Part shown: positions 23,038 through 32,220 of the stretch, in pieces
Position numbering within the stretch: position 1 is the first letter of the stretch
Layout: every line of letters begins with the position of its first letter
Assembly (NCBI RefSeq): GCF_036227105.1
Contig: NZ_CP109434.1
Location: forward strand, 7,102,501-7,166,500
From: Amycolatopsis sp. NBC_01488
GTDB taxonomy: Bacteria > Actinomycetota > Actinomycetes > Mycobacteriales > Pseudonocardiaceae
DNA length: 64,000 bases
Direction: 5' to 3'
The notes under the pieces: generated by a model
Databases searched by the model: none
The model's input: the letters and a program-made list of their open reading frames with translations, nothing else
What the model was told of the DNA's origin: nothing
Program-made: the position numbers and the translations under genes

Positions 23038-23907
23038 GTGGAATTCCTCCGACCCGCCTCGCTGGCCGACGCGCTCGCCGCGCGTGCCGCGAACCCCGGT
23101 GCGGTCCCGATCGCCGGCGGCACGGACGTGATGGTCGAGATCAACTTCGACCACCGCCGCCCCGGCGCCCTGCTCGACCTCGGCCGCGTCGCCGAGCTGC
23201 ACGAGCACGGCACCGACGGCGGCCGGATCCGCATCGGCGCCGCCGTGCCCTACACCCGGATCATCGCCGAACTGGGCACGAAGCTGCCCGGCCTCGCGAT
23301 GGCCGCGCGGACCGTCGGGTCCCCGCAGATCCGCAACCGCGGTTCCGTGGGCGGCAATCTGGGCGCAGCTTCGCCCGCGGGCGACTCGCACCCGGCGCTC
23401 CTGGCCGCCGACGCGGAGGTCGAGATCGCCTCGGTCCGCGGCACCCGGATCGTCGCGGCGAAGGACTTCTACACCGGCGTCAAGCGGAACGTCCTGGAGC
23501 CCGACGAACTGATCACGTCCGTGCTGCTGGCACCGGCCACCGGGCCCCAGCAGTTCAGCAAGATCGGCACCCGCAACGCCATGGTCATCGCGGTCGCGGC
23601 CTTCGGGCTGGCCCTGCACCCCGAGCGGCGGCGTGTCGGCACCGGCGTCGGCTCGGCGGCGCCCACCCCGCGGCGTGCGATCGAGGCGGAGGAATTCCTG
23701 GCCGCCGAGCTGGACTGGGACGCCCCGAAGGCGCTCAACGACTCGGTCAAGCGCCGCTTCGGTGACCTGGTCGCCGCGGCGGCGGCGCCGATCGACGACG
23801 TCCGGGGCAGCGCGGCCTACCGGCGCCATGCCCTGGGGGTCATGGCGCGCAGGACGCTGACCTGGGCCTGGGGCGAATACTGCGAAGGGAGCGCGAAGTG
23901 CGCGTGA
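23038..23907 (+). CDS. Xanthine dehydrogenase, FAD-binding subunit
   Basis: A 289-residue FAD-binding subunit of a three-part xanthine dehydrogenase (xanthine oxidised to urate with NAD+). Motifs: PIAGGTDVMVE for the pyrophosphate of FAD and GSPQIRNRGSVGGNL-x-AASPAGD further on, with a C-terminal CO-dehydrogenase-flavoprotein-like domain. The GTG at 23038 gives the conserved start EFLRPASL and has AAGGA upstream; an ATG at 22918 would add 40 unconserved residues. The start codon lies inside the iterated palindrome TCCACAGTGGA. It overlaps the next gene by ten bases. The 240 bp before it hold the two gcl terminators and a short AT-rich patch. Confidence 0.88.
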   Translation: MEFLRPASLADALAARAANPGAVPIAGGTDVMVEINFDHRRPGALLDLGRVAELHEHGTDGGRIRIGAAVPYTRIIAELGTKLPGLAMAARTVGSPQIRNRGSVGGNLGAASPAGDSHPALLAADAEVEIASVRGTRIVAAKDFYTGVKRNVLEPDELITSVLLAPATGPQQFSKIGTRNAMVIAVAAFGLALHPERRRVGTGVGSAAPTPRRAIEAEEFLAAELDWDAPKALNDSVKRRFGDLVAAAAAPIDDVRGSAAYRRHALGVMARRTLTWAWGEYCEGSAKCA

Positions 23908-24368
23908 ACGTCACCGTCAACGGCGAGCACCGCCGGGCGGACAACGTCTGGGAAGGCGAGAGCCTGCTCTACGTGCTGCGCGAGCGGCTCGGCCTGCCCG
24001 GTTCGAAGAACGCCTGTGAGCAGGGCGAATGCGGCTCGTGCACGGTCTACCTCGACGGCGTCCCGGCGTGCGCGTGCCTGGTCGCGGCCGGGCAGGCCGA
24101 GGGCCGCGACGTCGTCACCGTCGAAGGTTTGGCGGAGGGGGACGATCTCGACCCCGTGCAGGAGTCGTTCGTCGAACGCGGCGCGGTCCAGTGCGGGTTC
24201 TGCACGCCCGGCCTGCTGGTCGCGGCGCACGACCTGATCGAGCGCGTCCCGGACCCCAGCGACGTCGAGATCCGCGAGGCCCTCGCCGGGAACCTCTGCC
24301 GCTGCACCGGGTACGAGAAGATCCTCGACGCCGTCCGTGACGCCGCCGCGAAGAAGGCCGTCCGATGA
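23898..24368 (+). CDS. Xanthine dehydrogenase, 2Fe-2S subunit
   Basis: A 156-residue protein with two [2Fe-2S] clusters that passes electrons from the molybdenum centre to FAD. The N-terminal plant-type ferredoxin motif is CEQGECGSC (about residues 40-48) plus a downstream Cys; the C-terminal helical domain has CGFCTPG and CRCTGY. Length and layout are normal. Its GTG start lies inside the end of the FAD-subunit gene and its end overlaps the molybdenum-subunit start, so the three subunits are translated as a coupled set. Confidence 0.92.
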   Translation: MRVNVTVNGEHRRADNVWEGESLLYVLRERLGLPGSKNACEQGECGSCTVYLDGVPACACLVAAGQAEGRDVVTVEGLAEGDDLDPVQESFVERGAVQCGFCTPGLLVAAHDLIERVPDPSDVEIREALAGNLCRCTGYEKILDAVRDAAAKKAVR

Positions 24369-26656
24369 GCGCCCCGGCCCGGTCCCCGCAGGAACTGCAC
24401 GACACCATCGCCGGCGGCATCGGCGAGAGCCCGCTGCGCCCGGACGGCACGCTGAAGGTCCGCGGCGAGTTCGCCTACTCCTCGGACCTGTGGCACGAGG
24501 ACATGCTGTGGGGCGCGACGCTGCGCAGCCCGCACCCGCACGCCCGGATCGTCCGCCTCGACGTCTCCCGCGCGCTGGCCCAGCCCGGTGTCCACGCGGT
24601 GCTCACGCACGAGGACGTACCCGGCGAGAACGTCTACGGCCTCAAGTACCAGGACACCCCCGCGCTGGCCGCCGACCTGGTCCGCTACCAGGGCGAGCCG
24701 ATCGCGATCCTGGCCGCCGACCACCCGGAGATCGCGCGCCAGGCGCTCAAGGAGATCGTCGTCGAGTACGACGTCCTCGAGCCGATCACCGACCCCGAAC
24801 GCGCAGCCCACGACGACACCCTGCCGAAGCTGCACCCGGACGGGAACCTGGTCCGCCACCAGCGGATCGTCAAGGGCGACCCGGCCGCGACCGCGGACGT
24901 CGTAGTCTCCGGCGTCTACGAGATCGGCATGCAGGACCAGGCGTTCCTCGGACCGGAGTCCGGGCTCGCGGTGCCGGCCGAGGACGGCGGCGTCGACCTC
25001 TACCTGGCCACCCAGTGGCTGCACGTCGACCAGCGCCAGACGGCGAAGGCCCTCGGCCTGCCGCTGGAGAAGGTGCGGCTCACGCTGTCCGGCGTCGGCG
25101 GCGCCTTCGGCGGCCGCGAGGACCTGTCCATGCAGATCCACTCGTGCATGCTCGCGCTGCGCACCGGGCGTCCGGTGAAGATGAGCTACAACCGCCTCGA
25201 GTCGTTCTTCGGGCACGTCCACCGCCACCCGGCGAAGATGTACTACGAGCACGGCGCGACCCGCGATGGGAAGCTCGTTTACGTCCGGGCGAAGATGTAC
25301 TTCGACGGCGGCGCGTACGCATCCAAGACCCCGGTCGTGGTCGGCAACGGCACCACGCTCAGCGTCGGTCCCTACAACGTGCTGAACGCGCACATCGAGG
25401 GTTGGGGCGTCTACACGAACAACCCGACCTGCGGCGCGATGCGCGGCCTGGGCGCGGTCCAGCCGACGTACGCCTACGAGTCCCAGATGGACAAGCTCGC
25501 GTCCGCGTTGGACATGGACCCGGCGGAACTGCGGATCCTGAACGCCCTGAGCGAAGGGTCCACTGTGGTCACCGGCCAGGTGGTCGACTTCCCGGCGCCG
25601 GTCGCCGAGCTGGTGCAGCGCGTCCGAGACCTGCCGCTGCCGCCGGAACCGGCCGCCGAACGCGACATCCGCGAGCTGCCCGGCGGCGCGTCCAACACCA
25701 CCCACGGCGAAGGCGTCGTCCGCGGCATCGGCTACGGCGTCACGATCAAGAACATCTCCTACGCCGAAGGCCTCGACGACTACTCGACCGCCCGCGTGCG
25801 CCTGGAAGTGCTCGGCGGCGAAGCGGTGGCGATGGTGCACACCGCCGCGGCCGAGGTCGGCCAGGGGCTGGTGACGCTGCAGCAGCAGATCGCCCGCACC
25901 GAGCTGGGCCTGACGCGGGTGAGCGTGCACCCGGCCGACACGAGCGTCGGCGACGCGGGGTCCAGCTCGGCGTCGCGCCAGACCTACGTCACCGGCGGCG
26001 CGGTCCGCAACGCCTGCCGCGCGGTCGCCGACGCGGTCTACGCGCTGCTGGGGGTGCCCGCCGAAGGCATGTCCCTGACGGGAGGGAAGGTCGTCGCCGC
26101 CGATGGTGAAGTGGTCGCCGACCTGGCCGAGCTGCTGGGGGACACCGCGATCGAGGAGACCCGCGAGTTCCACCACCGCCAGACCTACCCGCTGGACCCC
26201 GAGACCGGGCAGGGCGACGCCCACGTGCAGTACGGCTTCTCGGCGCACCGCGCGGTCGTCGACGTCGACCTGGACCTCGGCCTGGTCAAGGTCGTCCAGC
26301 TCGACTGCGCCCAGGACGTCGGCAAGGCGATGAACCCCGACGCCGTCGTCGCCCAGATCCAGGGCGGCTCGGCGCAGGGCCTCGGCCTCGCCGTGATGGA
26401 GGAGATCCTGGTCAAGGACGGCAAGGTCCGGAACCCGTCGTTCACCGACTACCTCATCCCGACCATCCTCGACATGCCCCCGATGCGCGTCGACGTCCTC
26501 GAGCGGCCCGACCCGCACGCGCCCTACGGCGTCCGCGGCGTCGGCGAACCACCCACCATCTCGGCGACGCCGGCGATCGCGAACGCCATCCGCGCGGCCA
26601 CCGGCCTCGAGCTGCCGCGCGTCCCCATCCGTCCCGAGCACATCACCGGAGTTTGA
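24365..26656 (+). CDS. Xanthine dehydrogenase, molybdenum-binding subunit
   Basis: A 763-residue molybdopterin subunit holding the active site for purine hydroxylation. Visible: the N-terminal hammerhead domain (KVRGEFAYSSDLW), GVGGAFGGRED near residue 245, CGAMRGLGAVQP, AAAEVGQGL, and the C-terminal GVRGVGEPP that carries the catalytic glutamate. It is close in length to standard three-subunit bacterial enzymes. Overlapping start (ATGA) with the 2Fe-2S gene. The neighbouring guanine deaminase and purine permease support xanthine/hypoxanthine over other hydroxylase substrates. Confidence 0.9.
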   Translation: MSAPARSPQELHDTIAGGIGESPLRPDGTLKVRGEFAYSSDLWHEDMLWGATLRSPHPHARIVRLDVSRALAQPGVHAVLTHEDVPGENVYGLKYQDTPALAADLVRYQGEPIAILAADHPEIARQALKEIVVEYDVLEPITDPERAAHDDTLPKLHPDGNLVRHQRIVKGDPAATADVVVSGVYEIGMQDQAFLGPESGLAVPAEDGGVDLYLATQWLHVDQRQTAKALGLPLEKVRLTLSGVGGAFGGREDLSMQIHSCMLALRTGRPVKMSYNRLESFFGHVHRHPAKMYYEHGATRDGKLVYVRAKMYFDGGAYASKTPVVVGNGTTLSVGPYNVLNAHIEGWGVYTNNPTCGAMRGLGAVQPTYAYESQMDKLASALDMDPAELRILNALSEGSTVVTGQVVDFPAPVAELVQRVRDLPLPPEPAAERDIRELPGGASNTTHGEGVVRGIGYGVTIKNISYAEGLDDYSTARVRLEVLGGEAVAMVHTAAAEVGQGLVTLQQQIARTELGLTRVSVHPADTSVGDAGSSSASRQTYVTGGAVRNACRAVADAVYALLGVPAEGMSLTGGKVVAADGEVVADLAELLGDTAIEETREFHHRQTYPLDPETGQGDAHVQYGFSAHRAVVDVDLDLGLVKVVQLDCAQDVGKAMNPDAVVAQIQGGSAQGLGLAVMEEILVKDGKVRNPSFTDYLIPTILDMPPMRVDVLERPDPHAPYGVRGVGEPPTISATPAIANAIRAATGLELPRVPIRPEHITGV

Positions 26657-26657
26657 G

Positions 26658-27140
26658 ATGACCACGTCGCTTTCCGTCGAGCATGACTGGCTCGACGAAG
26701 CCGTCCGCATCGCGGAGACGAACGTCGCGAACGGCGGCGGCCCGTTCGGAGCGCTGATCGTGCAGGACGGCGAGATCGTCTCGACCGGCGTCAACCGCGT
26801 CACCGCCAACCTCGACCCGACCGCGCACGCCGAGGTGGTCGCGATCCGGGCGGCCTGCCAGGCGCTCGGCACGTTCAAGCTGGACGGTTGCGTGCTCGTC
26901 TCCAGCTGCGAGCCGTGCCCGATGTGCCTGTCCTCGGCGCTCTGGGCGCGCGTCGACAAGGTCCTCTTCGCCGCCGACCGCGACGACGCGGCCAAGGCCG
27001 GCTTCGACGACCGCGCCTTCTACGAACTGTTCGACCGTCCGCGCGAAACGTGGACGGTCCCCGTCACGCGACTGTCCGCAAAGGACGGATTCGCGCCCTT
27101 CGCGGCCTGGCTCGACAAGAGCGACCGCACCGACTACTGA
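26658..27140 (+). CDS. guaD: Guanine deaminase-like nucleoside/base deaminase
   Basis: A 160-residue zinc deaminase of the cytidine deaminase superfamily. The zinc motif is HAE (His57, Glu59) with CEPCPMC (Cys87, Cys90), and the C-terminal segment with FYELF resembles the Bacillus GuaD type, in which the tail closes over the active site. It would turn guanine into xanthine, the substrate of the dehydrogenase just upstream (one-base gap, same operon). A tRNA adenosine deaminase is excluded mainly by context and the tail; another purine or pyrimidine base deaminase remains possible. Confidence 0.82.
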   Translation: MTTSLSVEHDWLDEAVRIAETNVANGGGPFGALIVQDGEIVSTGVNRVTANLDPTAHAEVVAIRAACQALGTFKLDGCVLVSSCEPCPMCLSSALWARVDKVLFAADRDDAAKAGFDDRAFYELFDRPRETWTVPVTRLSAKDGFAPFAAWLDKSDRTDY

Positions 27141-27264
27141 CCACCGACTCCTGACCCACAAGGCCAGCTGACCGGAGCACAACCGAATCGAACGTCCCGC
27201 TCGCCCAGGCACGGTGCTGTGCCTCGGCCTGGCCGAGCACCCCCCACCGGCAAGGGCAGGACGC

Positions 27265-28716
27265 ATGACCCAGGTAGAAATCCACGAACCCGAGATCGGC
27301 GAAGTACCCGAACCACCCCAGCGCCGATCCCTGCTCGACAAGCTGTTCGAGCTGCGCGCCCGGCAGAGCACGATCGGCCGTGAAGTCCGCGGCGGCGTCA
27401 CGACGTTCGTCGCGATGGCGTACATCGTGCTGCTCAACCCGCTCATCCTCGGCGCCTCCGCCGACATCACCGGCGCGCACCTCTCGCCCGCACAGGTCAC
27501 CACCGCGACGGCGCTGGCCGCCGCCGTGATGACGATCCTCATGGGGGTCGTCGGCAACGCGCCCCTCGCGCTGGCCGCCGGCCTCGGCATCAACGGCATC
27601 GTCGCCTTCCAGATGGCCCCGGAGATGACCTGGCCCCAGGCGTTCGGGCTGGTCGTGCTCGAAGGCGTGTGCATCGTGCTGATGGCCGTCAGCGGCGTCC
27701 GCGAGCGGATCATGAACGCCATCCCGCGGCCGCTCAAGACGGCCATCACCGTCGGGATCGGGCTCTACATCGCGCTCGTCGGCCTGGTCAGCGCCGGGTT
27801 CGTGAGCCGGGTGCCGGACGCGGCCGACAGCCCGGTGCCGGTGCGCCTGGGCAGCGACGGGCACCTCAACGGCTGGCCGATCGTGGTCTTCTGCCTCGGG
27901 CTGCTGCTGATGATCGTGCTGATGGCGCGCAAGGTCCCGGGCGCGGTGCTGATCAGCATCGGTGTCGCGACGGTGTTCGCGGTGGTGCTGCACGACGGCT
28001 TCGGCGTCGGCGGCTGGGGCCGCACCGACCCGGCGCTGCCCGACCACGTCGTCGCGGCCCCGGACTTCGGGCTGTTCGGCCACATCGACCTGTTCGGCGG
28101 GTTCGCCTCGGCGGGCGCGCTCGCGGCCACGGTCTTCCTGTTCACGCTGGTGCTGTCCGGGTTCTTCGACGCCATGGGCACGATCACCAGCGTCTCGGAC
28201 GAGGCCGGGCTGTCGAAGAACGGCAAGGTCCCGCGGATGGGCCGGATCCTGCTGGTCGACGGCGCGGGCGCGATCGCGGGCGGTGTCACAGGCTCGTCGC
28301 CGAACACGGTGTTCCTGGAGTCCGCCGCCGGGGTCGGCGAGGGGGCCCGGACGGGCCTCGCCAGCGTCGTCACCGGGCTGCTGTTCGCCGGGACGCTGCT
28401 GTTCACCCCGCTCGCCGGAGTCGTCCCGGCCCAGGCCGCGGCGCCCGCGCTGGTGGTCATCGGCGGCATGATGGTCGCCCAGTGCCGCACCATCCCGTGG
28501 CAGGACCCGGATTACACGATCCCGGTGTTCCTCACCGCGGCCCTGATCCCGTTCACCTATTCGATCACCAACGGCGTCGGCGCCGGCCTGATCGCGTTCG
28601 TGCTGATCAAGATCGGCCGCGGCAAGTGGCGCGAGGCCGGCTGGCTGCTTTCCCTGCTCGCGCTGGTGTTCGCGGTGTACTTCGCCGTCGACGGCGTCGA
28701 AGCCCTCTTCCGCTAA
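27265..28716 (+). CDS. AzgA-type purine permease (NCS2 family)
   Basis: A 483-residue membrane protein with 12-14 hydrophobic segments, of the hypoxanthine/guanine/adenine branch of NCS2 carriers. Typical are TTFVAMAYIVLLNPLIL near the N-terminus, FFDAMGTITSVSDEAG in the middle and SSPNTVFLESAAGVGEG, the signature that contacts substrate. The ATG at 27265 is chosen over one at 27214 because homology starts at about MTQVEI and AGGA lies just upstream. A 124-bp gap separates it from the deaminase. It would import the purines that the upstream enzymes break down. Confidence 0.88.
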   Translation: MTQVEIHEPEIGEVPEPPQRRSLLDKLFELRARQSTIGREVRGGVTTFVAMAYIVLLNPLILGASADITGAHLSPAQVTTATALAAAVMTILMGVVGNAPLALAAGLGINGIVAFQMAPEMTWPQAFGLVVLEGVCIVLMAVSGVRERIMNAIPRPLKTAITVGIGLYIALVGLVSAGFVSRVPDAADSPVPVRLGSDGHLNGWPIVVFCLGLLLMIVLMARKVPGAVLISIGVATVFAVVLHDGFGVGGWGRTDPALPDHVVAAPDFGLFGHIDLFGGFASAGALAATVFLFTLVLSGFFDAMGTITSVSDEAGLSKNGKVPRMGRILLVDGAGAIAGGVTGSSPNTVFLESAAGVGEGARTGLASVVTGLLFAGTLLFTPLAGVVPAQAAAPALVVIGGMMVAQCRTIPWQDPDYTIPVFLTAALIPFTYSITNGVGAGLIAFVLIKIGRGKWREAGWLLSLLALVFAVYFAVDGVEALFR

Positions 28717-28725
28717 GGAGTTCCG

Positions 28726-29103
28726 GTGGCCCTGATGTTCTTCAACGGCGGTGCCATGCGCGGCGAACCGCTGCACCACCTCCTCGACGGCTCGCCGTTC
28801 GTGGCGACCGCGGAGACCGCGCCGAAGTACCGGTTCTACGCCGTCGGCGAGCAGTGCCCGGCGCTGTACCCGGTGTCGCACGGCGGCGCGGCGGTGACCG
28901 GCGAGGTGTACGACGTCTCGCTGGACGACCTGCGGGACAAGGTCCTCCCGGCCGAGCCGCACGAGCTGGAGCTGGGTGTCGTCGAGCTGGCGGACGGCAG
29001 TTCGGCGTTCGCCATGCTGCTGCGGCGGCCCTACACCTCGCACGTCGCCCTGCGGGACATCACGGAGGTCGGCGACTGGCGGGCGTTCAAGGCGAGCGCG
29101 TGA
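28726..29103 (+). CDS. AtzF-like small protein (gamma-glutamylcyclotransferase fold)
   Basis: A 125-residue protein resembling the C-terminal domain of allophanate hydrolase (AtzF) as a stand-alone protein: FFNGGAMRGEPLHHLL at the start, TAPKYRFYAVG, YPVSHGGAAVTGEVYDV. AAGGAG precedes the GTG, and it lies ten bases after the permease and overlaps glycerate kinase (GTGA). Such proteins are often found beside purine and ureide genes; an activity on urea-derived or glutamyl compounds is possible but unproven. Confidence 0.75.
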   Translation: MALMFFNGGAMRGEPLHHLLDGSPFVATAETAPKYRFYAVGEQCPALYPVSHGGAAVTGEVYDVSLDDLRDKVLPAEPHELELGVVELADGSSAFAMLLRRPYTSHVALRDITEVGDWRAFKASA

Positions 29104-30200
29104 GGGTCCTCGTCGCGCCGGACAAGTTCAAGGGGTCGCTGACCGCGGCCGAGGTGGCGTCGGCGGTGGCTTCCGGCCTCGCCGACGTCCACCCCGCACT
29201 CGAGGTCCAGGCCCTTCCGGTGGCCGACGGCGGCGACGGCACGGTCGACGCCGCCGTCGCCGCCGGGTTCCGGCGCGTGCGAGTCCCGGCTCGGGGCCCG
29301 ACGGGAGTGCCGGTGACGGCGTCCTACGCGGTCCGCGGCGATACCGCCGTCGTCGAGCTGGCGGAGGCGTCGGGGCTGCACCGGCTGCCCGGCGCGCCGG
29401 CACCGCTCACCGCGACCAGCGCGGGCACCGGCGACGTGCTCGCCGCCGCGATGCGGGCGGGCTGCCGCCGGATCGTCCTCGGCGTCGGCGGCAGCGCCTG
29501 CACCGACGGCGGCGCGGGCATGCTGGCCGCGCTGGGGGCCTGGTTGCTGGACTCCGCCGGGCGGGACCTCCCGCCCGGCGGCGAGGCGTTGTCTCGGCTC
29601 GCTTCGCTGGATCTGTCCCGGTTGGACGTGTCCGATGTGGACATCGAGCTGGCGAGCGATGTCGACAACCCGCTCTACGGGCTGCGCGGTGCCGCTTTCG
29701 TCTACGGACCGCAGAAAGGCGCATCTCCCGACGACGTCGAGACGCTCGACGCGGCATTGCGGCACTGGGCGTCGCACGCCGGTCCGGCGTTCGCGGACCG
29801 GCCGGGCGCGGGTGCGGCCGGGGGAGTGGGCTTCGCCGCCATGGCGGTGCTCGGCGCGCGGATGCGTCCGGGCATCGAGCTGCTGCTCGAACTGCTCGGC
29901 TTCGACGCGGCCCTGTCCGGAGCGTCACTGGTCGTCACCGGCGAAGGTTCGCTGGACACGCAGACGTTGTCCGGAAAGGCCCCGGCCGGGGTGGCCCGGG
30001 CCGCGGCGGCGAAGGGCATCCCGTGTGTGGCGGTGTCCGGACGCTGTCAGCTGACCTCCGTGGAGCTGGCCGAGGCGGGCATCTCGGCCGCGTACGCGCT
30101 GACCGACCTCGAGCCGGACCCGGCGCGGTGCATGGCCGAGGCGGCGCCCCTGCTGCGCCGCCTCGCCCACCGCGTCGCCGTGGACCGGCTGAGTCCATGA
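29100..30200 (+). CDS. glxK: Glycerate 2-kinase
   Basis: A 366-residue kinase of the GarK/GlxK family phosphorylating D-glycerate to 2-phosphoglycerate, the last step of the glycerate pathway begun by gcl, hyi and glxR. N-terminal APDKFKGSLTA, then PVADGGDGTVDA, GVGGSACTDGGAGMLAALGA and TGEGSLDTQTLSGKAP are all family signatures. It is co-transcribed with the purine permease rather than with gcl, 6.3 kb away, which suggests it serves glyoxylate coming from purines as well as from oxalate. The GTG start overlaps the preceding stop. Confidence 0.92.
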   Translation: MRVLVAPDKFKGSLTAAEVASAVASGLADVHPALEVQALPVADGGDGTVDAAVAAGFRRVRVPARGPTGVPVTASYAVRGDTAVVELAEASGLHRLPGAPAPLTATSAGTGDVLAAAMRAGCRRIVLGVGGSACTDGGAGMLAALGAWLLDSAGRDLPPGGEALSRLASLDLSRLDVSDVDIELASDVDNPLYGLRGAAFVYGPQKGASPDDVETLDAALRHWASHAGPAFADRPGAGAAGGVGFAAMAVLGARMRPGIELLLELLGFDAALSGASLVVTGEGSLDTQTLSGKAPAGVARAAAAKGIPCVAVSGRCQLTSVELAEAGISAAYALTDLEPDPARCMAEAAPLLRRLAHRVAVDRLSP

Positions 30201-30205
30201 GAGTG

Positions 30206-31198
30206 CTACTTCTCGCTGTCCAGGTGGTCGAGCTGGGCGGCAGCGTAGCGGTCGCCTGCCGCGGCCCCGGCCGGGACGGCGGCCTCGATCTCCGCCAGGT
30301 CACCGGCGGTGAGTTCGAGGTCGGCGCCCAGGGACTCCGCCAGCCGCGCGCGAGTGCGGGCGCCCACCAGCGGGACGATGTCGTCGCCCTGCGCGGCGAC
30401 CCAGCCGATGGCGAGCTGCGCGGTCGTGACACCTTTCGCGGCGGCCAGCTTGCCGAGCGCGTCGGTCAGCGCGAGGTTGCGGTCGAGGTTCTCGCCCTGG
30501 AACCGCGGGCTGAAGCCGCGGAAGTCGCCCGCGCTCAGCTCGCGCGCCGGCGTCCAGTGCCCGCTGAGCAGGCCGCGCGAGAGGACGCCGTACGCGGTGA
30601 CGCCGATGCCCAGCTCGCGGGCGGCGGGCAGGATCTCCGCTTCGATCCCGCGCGAGAGCAGCGAGTACTCGATCTGCAGGTCCGAGATCGGGTGCACGGC
30701 GGCGGCGCGGCGCAGGGTCTCCGCGCCGACCTCGGACAGGCCGATGTGCCGGATGTAGCCCGCCTGCACCAGCTCGGCCAGCGCGCCGATCTGGTCTTCG
30801 ATCGGCACGGCCGGGTCGAGCCGGGCCGGTCGGTAGACGTCGACGTGGTCGGTGCCGAGGCGGCGCAGGCTGTAGGCGAGGAACGTCTTGACGGCCTCCG
30901 GGCGGCCGTCGTTGCCGAGCCAGGCGCCGTCCGGTCCGCGTAGCGCGCCGAACTTGACGCTGATCACCGCCTTGTCGCGGTCGCGGCCGCGGAGTGCGTC
31001 ACGCAGCAGCAGCTCGTTGTGGCCCATGCCGTAGAAGTCACCGGTGTCGAGCAGGGTGAGGCCGGCGTCGAGGGCGGCGTGGATCGTCGCGACCGACTCG
31101 GTCTCGTCGGCCGGGCCGTACAGGTCGGACATGCCCATCAGGCCGAGGCCGAGGGCGCTGACGGCCGGACCGGTCCGGCCGAGGGTGCGAGTGCGCAT
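30206..31198 (-). CDS. Aldo/keto reductase
   Basis: A 330-residue NADPH-dependent TIM-barrel reductase. The catalytic Asp/Tyr/Lys are in LLDTGDFYG and VKFG; the usual catalytic His is not evident, and the matching segment reads YRPARLDP, a variant seen in a sub-group of the family. NADP-binding tail SEVGAET and the C-terminal R-x-R-x-AESLG are present. GGGAGAA precedes the ATG. It is divergent from a TetR regulator and shares an operator-containing gap, so it is probably that regulator's target. Substrate unknown. Confidence 0.85.
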   Translation of the reverse strand: MRTRTLGRTGPAVSALGLGLMGMSDLYGPADETESVATIHAALDAGLTLLDTGDFYGMGHNELLLRDALRGRDRDKAVISVKFGALRGPDGAWLGNDGRPEAVKTFLAYSLRRLGTDHVDVYRPARLDPAVPIEDQIGALAELVQAGYIRHIGLSEVGAETLRRAAAVHPISDLQIEYSLLSRGIEAEILPAARELGIGVTAYGVLSRGLLSGHWTPARELSAGDFRGFSPRFQGENLDRNLALTDALGKLAAAKGVTTAQLAIGWVAAQGDDIVPLVGARTRARLAESLGADLELTAGDLAEIEAAVPAGAAAGDRYAAAQLDHLDSEK

Positions 31199-31233
31199 GG
31201 AGTTCTCCCGTTTCCGTTGATACTCAACTCAAC

Positions 31234-31260
31234 GTAGCATCGATATCGAACGAGTGCTAC
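31234..31260. promoter_or_regulatory. Inverted repeat in the AKR/TetR divergent promoter
   Basis: GTAGCA (31234-31239) and TGCTAC (31255-31260) form an exact inverted repeat with a 15-bp spacer that itself contains the palindrome CGATATCG. The 86-bp gap between the two divergent genes is AT-rich. A TetR dimer site is the natural reading. Confidence 0.6.
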
Positions 31261-31284
31261 TCGGGATTTGTTATCATTGGAACC

Positions 31285-31980
31285 ATGGTGACGAAGACGG
31301 CGGTGGACACCCGGGAGCGGATCCTCGAAGCGGCGGCCGCGCTGCTGGTGGCGGAGGGACGCGACGGCCTCTCGACGCGCGCGGTGAGCGCGGCGGCGGG
31401 CGTGCAGCCGCCGGCGCTGTACCGGCTCTTCGGCGACAAGGACGGCCTGCTCGACGCGGTCGCCGCGTACGGGTTCGACGAGTACCTGACGAGCAAGCGC
31501 GCGCTCGGCTCGACCGGCGACGCCGTCGAGGATCTGCGCCGCGGCTGGGACCTGCACGTCGAATTCGGGCTGTCGCGCCCGGAGTTCTACGTGCTCATGT
31601 ACGGCGACGCGCGCCCGGGCCGCACGTCGCCGGCCGCCCGGGAAGCCGAGTCGATGTTGCGGAGCATCGTCGAGCGCGTCGCGGCGGCGGGCCGCCTCCG
31701 GGTGAGCGTCGACCGCGCGGCGCGGCTGGTGCACGCGACCGGCATGGGCGTGGTGCTGAACCTGATCGCGACGCCGGAAGACGAGCGCGACGCCGAGCTG
31801 TCGGCGACGGCCCGCGAAACGGTGCTGAGCCGGATCCTCACCGGCGCCGAAGAGCCCGCTGGGTCCGACCTGCCCGAGCGCGCGATCGCGCTGCGGGCGG
31901 CCCTCGCCGGCGCCGCGGCGCTGACCGAGGCCGAGCGAGTGCTGCTCGGCGAGTGGCTGGACCGCATCGCCGACGCCTGA
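31285..31980 (+). CDS. TetR-family regulator
   Basis: A 231-residue TetR regulator: N-terminal helix-turn-helix (residues 8-55, ILEAAAALLVAEG and AAGVQPPALYRLFGDKDGLLDAV) with a variable helical ligand-binding domain carrying a TetR_C-type tail. Start at the ATG 31285; no strong ribosome binding site is seen, so the message may be short-leadered. It likely represses itself and the divergent aldo/keto reductase. Confidence 0.85.
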   Translation: MVTKTAVDTRERILEAAAALLVAEGRDGLSTRAVSAAAGVQPPALYRLFGDKDGLLDAVAAYGFDEYLTSKRALGSTGDAVEDLRRGWDLHVEFGLSRPEFYVLMYGDARPGRTSPAAREAESMLRSIVERVAAAGRLRVSVDRAARLVHATGMGVVLNLIATPEDERDAELSATARETVLSRILTGAEEPAGSDLPERAIALRAALAGAAALTEAERVLLGEWLDRIADA

Positions 31981-32150
31981 GCGCGCCCACCTGGAGAGGT
32001 GCAGCCCCGGGACCCAGGGCCCCCCGCAACCCCGATCGGAAGCCAGAACCCGGCCATAGTCAGAATCAGGCTTCGGGGTGGCGGAGACAACAGTGCATCG
32101 CCCCACCGTCCGACCGAGGGCTGAATCGATACAGTCCGATCGGACATTGC

Positions 32151-32196
32151 TTGTCATCACTCCGAGGCTCAATATGTTGCCGCTCGCAACATATTG
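32151..32196 (+). promoter_or_regulatory. Promoter with overlapping palindromic operator for the GH15 gene
   Basis: A plausible -35 TTGTCA (32151-32156) and -10 TATGTT (32173-32178) are 16 bp apart. The -10 lies within the left arm of an 11-bp inverted repeat: CAATATGTTGC (32170-32180), spacer, GCAACATATTG (32186-32196). A protein bound there would block transcription, as expected for a sugar-responsive LacI/MalR-type repressor. The rest of the 31981-32220 gap shows only a second small palindrome, TCCGATCGGA (32134-32143). Confidence 0.6.
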
Positions 32197-32220
32197 ACGA
32201 CAACGCTGTCGGAGGTCTCG

